This document shows, piece by piece, positions 7,105 through 8,089 of a DNA stretch of 8,089 nucleotides; the stretch's first letter is position 1, and each line of letters begins with the position of its first letter. Under the pieces are notes generated by a model, which saw only the letters and a list, made by a program, of their open reading frames with translations, was not told the origin of the DNA and ran no database searches. Source of the stretch: CAYWBI01 sp964456445 (GTDB lineage: Bacteria; Calditrichota; Calditrichia; Calditrichales; J004); NCBI GenBank assembly GCA_964456445.1, contig CAYWBI010000170.1, positions 1-8,089 on the forward strand. Direction: 5' to 3'. Position numbers and translations under genes: made by a program.

Positions 7105-7372
7105 ATATTTATCCGGATTTAATTAGCTAAGAAATAGACTTTTATTGTTTTGTAAAAAGAGCAGGATAAAATGCGGGCTAAGGGGGATAAAAAAATTCAG
7201 GTAACACGGTCACACCTCCATCAAACAGCCGGCCCCCTCAAACCGCGCTGTATGGGAAAAATTTTTATTGAATTGTTGTAACGGTTAATCTAATACCCCC
7301 CCCTTTGAATGTCAAGGAAAAAAATGGTTTTTTTAGGGTAAAAACCAGGTAGCGCTCCATGCCTGTTTGAAC
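7105..7372. other. Intergenic region between the lipoprotein gene and the microprotein terminator
   Basis: This stretch should contain the promoter of the minus-strand lipoprotein unit. It is AT-rich near 7120-7160, but I cannot pick a convincing -10/-35 pair. It also holds a C8 run (7296-7303), a bulged hairpin (7225-7251), the symmetric AAAAATTTTT (7257-7266), and an AT-rich stem TGGTTTTT/AAAAACCA (7325-7332 with 7340-7347). A 36-codon open frame at 7171-7281 has an AGGA four bases upstream but no other support. Confidence 0.5.
7225..7251. other. Bulged hairpin in the lipoprotein upstream region
   Basis: ACAGCCGG (7225-7232) pairs with CCG-c-GCTGT (7243-7251, one-base bulge at 7246) around a ten-base loop. 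It is not directly followed by a T run on either strand, so I do not call it a terminator. It could be a structured element in the 5' leader of the lipoprotein transcript. Confidence 0.35.
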
Positions 7373-7403
7373 AAAAAAAGGCTGCCCGGTTAAAGGCAGC
7401 CTT
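7373..7403 (-). terminator. Strong intrinsic terminator of the 48-residue microprotein gene
   Basis: On the minus strand AAGGCTGCC (7403-7395) pairs perfectly with GGCAGCCTT (7386-7378) around an eight-base loop and runs directly into seven T (7379-7373). It begins four bases after the microprotein stop codon, which strongly supports a short monocistronic transcript. Confidence 0.9.
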
Positions 7404-7407
7404 ACGG

Positions 7408-7554
7408 TTAGTGTTTGCGCACCATGCGCAGCATTTTTATGTTCAGGATGGCGAAACGCCACAGCTGCCATAAAAAGCTGACCCGTGACCAAGCGGTTAA
7501 TTTTGTGGGAACGGGTGGATAGTAGTTTTGTCCGTAAGAATTTCTTTTAACCAT
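7408..7554 (-). CDS. 48-residue basic Trp-rich microprotein, unknown function
   Basis: This short gene encodes MVKRNSYGQNYYPPVPTKLT followed by AWSRVSFLWQLWRFAILNIK and MLRMVRKH. The first 18 residues are polar with a YYPPVP turn. Residues about 20-45 form a likely amphipathic or membrane-associating helix with three Trp and regularly spaced Arg/Lys, and the C-terminus is basic. The evidence that it is real is a GGAGG site five bases before the ATG, a compact frame with no internal defects, and a perfect intrinsic terminator four bases after the stop. It appears to be transcribed alone. Its helix is too short and too charged for a classical signal peptide. It could be a small membrane-associated protein; a toxin of the small-hydrophobic type is possible, but no antitoxin gene is visible. 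I do not recognise a named family, although I suspect relatives in FCB genomes. Confidence 0.8.
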   Translation of the reverse strand: MVKRNSYGQNYYPPVPTKLTAWSRVSFLWQLWRFAILNIKMLRMVRKH

Positions 7555-7559
7555 TGGGA

Positions 7560-7564
7560 CCTCC
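7560..7564 (-). promoter_or_regulatory. Perfect Shine-Dalgarno for the microprotein gene
   Basis: GGAGG on the minus strand, five bases before the ATG at 7554. It is the closest match to consensus in the window and suggests high translation. AT-rich sequence upstream (CATTATAAAT, about 7582-7591 on the minus strand) could serve as the -10 region. Confidence 0.8.
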
Positions 7565-7619
7565 GTTTTTAATGTTTTTTAATTTATAATGATAAGGGCT
7601 GCTTATTCGGGAATTAAAT

Positions 7620-7641
7620 GCCAAAAGGCTTTTGCCTTGGC
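7620..7641. other. Hairpin between the 76-codon ORF and the microprotein gene
   Basis: AAGGC (7625-7629) pairs with GCCTT (7634-7638) around a TTTT loop, extended by GCC/GGC (7620-7622 with 7639-7641) after an AA bulge. CAAAAG-G-CTTTTG is an overlapping symmetric core. It lies 33-54 bases past the end of the minus-strand ORF 7904-7674 and upstream of the microprotein, so it could be a weak terminator or an operator; neither is proven. Confidence 0.35.
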
Positions 7642-7673
7642 TTTATAGATAAACCCGAAATGCAGCAAGTGTT

Positions 7674-7904
7674 TTATCCAATGTCCGGCCAGAACGATTT
7701 CCCTGTTGTATATTTTAAATCCCGTCCGCTTTCGGGGTATTTGCCAAAGCCGGCCCCTATCGGGTACATCGTCATTGGTAAACCACTACCGCCTAATCGG
7801 CCGGTGTGGATGCGATAATCACGCCGCCCCCTATGGGGCATGGATACATCATGGGGCTGTTCCCAGTCTTCTTCAATAATATCGGCGGCGTTAAAACTGA
7901 CCAT
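7674..7904 (-). CDS. Uncertain 76-residue hypothetical protein or gene remnant
   Basis: I do not recognise this protein. It begins MVSFNAADIIEEDWEQPHDV and is then Gly/Arg/Pro-rich, with MPHRGRRDYR, GRLGGSGLPM and FGKYPESGRDLKY. The acidic start and the charged, non-hydrophobic composition look more protein-like than the opposite-strand frame at 7618-7818. There is no good ribosome-binding site before the ATG, and the frame is open a further 20 codons upstream (to a stop near 7965-7967) with protein-like sequence (KRDAKPR just before the Met) but no alternative start. It may therefore be a remnant of a longer gene that lost its start. It also contains an imperfect direct repeat that is out of phase with the reading frame, which argues somewhat against normal coding. 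Confidence 0.38.
   Translation of the reverse strand: MVSFNAADIIEEDWEQPHDVSMPHRGRRDYRIHTGRLGGSGLPMTMYPIGAGFGKYPESGRDLKYTTGKSFWPDIG
7749..7850. repeat. Imperfect direct repeat with hairpin cores
   Basis: Positions 7749-7770 and 7823-7850 align at 20 of 22 bases with one six-base insertion in the second copy; the shared blocks are gccg, cccctat, ggg and tacatc. Each copy can fold into a small hairpin (CCC-TATC-GGG type; GCCCC-CTAT-GGGGC in the second). The copies start 74 bases apart, not a multiple of three. A looser relative, ccgcctaatcggccgg, lies between them at about 7789-7804. Confidence 0.5.
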
Positions 7905-7971
7905 GCGGGGCTTGGCGTCTCTCTTATAACAGAAGATATGGGGCGATGAATACTTTTTATAGGGTCAAAGC

Positions 7972-7987
7972 TGTAATAGAAGTTACA
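7972..7987. promoter_or_regulatory. CRP/FNR-type inverted repeat TGTAA-N6-TTACA
   Basis: The half-sites TGTAA and TTACA are perfect inverted repeats with the six-base spacing used by CRP/FNR-family regulators. It lies next to a second element of the same geometry 28 bases away (centre to centre). The regulated gene could be the minus-strand ORF at 7904 or a plus-strand gene at the window edge. Confidence 0.4.
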
Positions 7988-7999
7988 AAAGCCCTAATT

Positions 8000-8015
8000 T
8001 ATGACAAATGTCACA
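8000..8015. promoter_or_regulatory. CRP/FNR-type inverted repeat TATGA-N6-TCACA
   Basis: Read on the minus strand this is TGTGA-N6-TCATA: one half matches the CRP/HcpR-type TGTGA exactly and the other differs at one base. The symmetry extends to TTATGAC-AAAT-GTCACAA (7999-8016), seven-base arms with one mismatch. The arrangement with the neighbouring site suggests paired binding. Confidence 0.4.
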
Positions 8016-8034
8016 AAAGTTAATCAGGACTCTG

Positions 8035-8048
8035 TTAAACCGGTTTAA
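8035..8048. promoter_or_regulatory. Perfect 14-base palindrome TTAAACCGGTTTAA
   Basis: The sequence is its own reverse complement over 14 bases. It lies 20 bases past the second CRP/FNR-like element and just before a possible plus-strand start near 8058-8072. It could be an operator for a dimeric repressor, but it could also be chance in AT-rich DNA. Confidence 0.35.
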
Positions 8049-8057
8049 ATACTAAGG

Positions 8058-8089
8058 ATGAACTTGCAAATATGGTATTCTTTGTTATA
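8058..8089 (+). CDS. Possible start of a gene running off the right edge
   Basis: ATG at 8058 stays open to the window end and reads MNLQIWYSLL. An alternative ATG at 8072 reads MVFFVI in another frame. Both look like hydrophobic N-termini. AAGG (8054-8057) abuts the first ATG and is 14 bases from the second, so neither spacing is good. The palindromic elements just upstream would suit a promoter here. Far too little sequence is present to identify a product. Confidence 0.2.
   Translation, partial: MNLQIWYSLL

Noticed and set aside
7265..7492. 75-codon minus-strand frame overlapping the microprotein
   Set aside because: It overlaps the 48-residue gene in another frame, lacks a ribosome-binding site and would read through the strong terminator.
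7618..7818. 66-codon plus-strand frame opposite the uncertain 76-codon ORF
   Set aside because: GGGA before the ATG gives weak support, but the product is a Pro/Gly-rich antisense-type sequence and its start sits in a hairpin; the minus-strand frame looks more protein-like.
7105..8089. CRISPR array, tRNA or insertion-sequence remnant in the gene-poor right end
   Set aside because: I see no regularly spaced identical repeats, no cloverleaf with a CCA-type acceptor, and no transposase fragment or terminal inverted repeats with target duplications.

Overview
The window looks like a chromosomal segment from a Gram-negative bacterium of the FCB superphylum. The main clue is that two predicted secreted proteins end in a C-terminal sorting-type domain of about 90 residues that opens with the motif NYPNPFN. 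This domain is typical of Calditrichota, Ignavibacteria/Bacteroidota and KSB1-type lineages that use the type IX secretion system. A Calditrichota-like source is my best guess, but that is inference: no rRNA or other taxonomic marker is present. Base composition looks moderate and even, with AT-rich spacers between genes. I see no insertion sequence, tRNA, rRNA or CRISPR array.

Layout. Positions 1-270 are an apparently non-coding leader. Positions 271-2513 hold a compact plus-strand cluster: ychF (universal OBG-family ATPase), a YgjV-type membrane protein fused to a GNAT-like domain, and a Nudix hydrolase resembling 8-oxo-dGTP diphosphatases. After a 370-base spacer comes a plus-strand secreted protein (2884-4248) with a DOMON/CBM9-like N-terminus, a fibronectin-III-like module and the sorting domain. 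It converges on a minus-strand two-gene unit across a terminator region with two hairpins (4321-4406).

The minus-strand unit is transcribed from about 7104 to 4406. A lipoprotein predicted to be a seven-bladed beta-propeller comes first. After a 20-base gap follows a secreted protein with a CHAP/NlpC-P60-like putative cysteine hydrolase domain, InlB-type repeats, an Ig-like segment and an NYPNPFN sorting domain. Both products should sit on or outside the outer membrane.

The last kilobase (7105-8089) is mostly non-coding but structured. It contains a convincing 48-residue basic, tryptophan-rich microprotein gene on the minus strand (7408-7554), with a GGAGG ribosome-binding site and a strong intrinsic terminator right after its stop. 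Upstream are a less certain 76-codon ORF that overlaps an imperfect hairpin-forming direct repeat, two CRP/FNR-geometry inverted repeats (TGTAA-N6-TTACA and TATGA-N6-TCACA) and a perfect 14-base palindrome. A plus-strand gene may begin at the very edge.

The strongest candidates for something under-described are the 48-residue microprotein, the propeller-plus-cysteine-hydrolase surface unit, and the regulatory-looking segment 7972-8048. I do not see a complete defence, CRISPR or mobile system.
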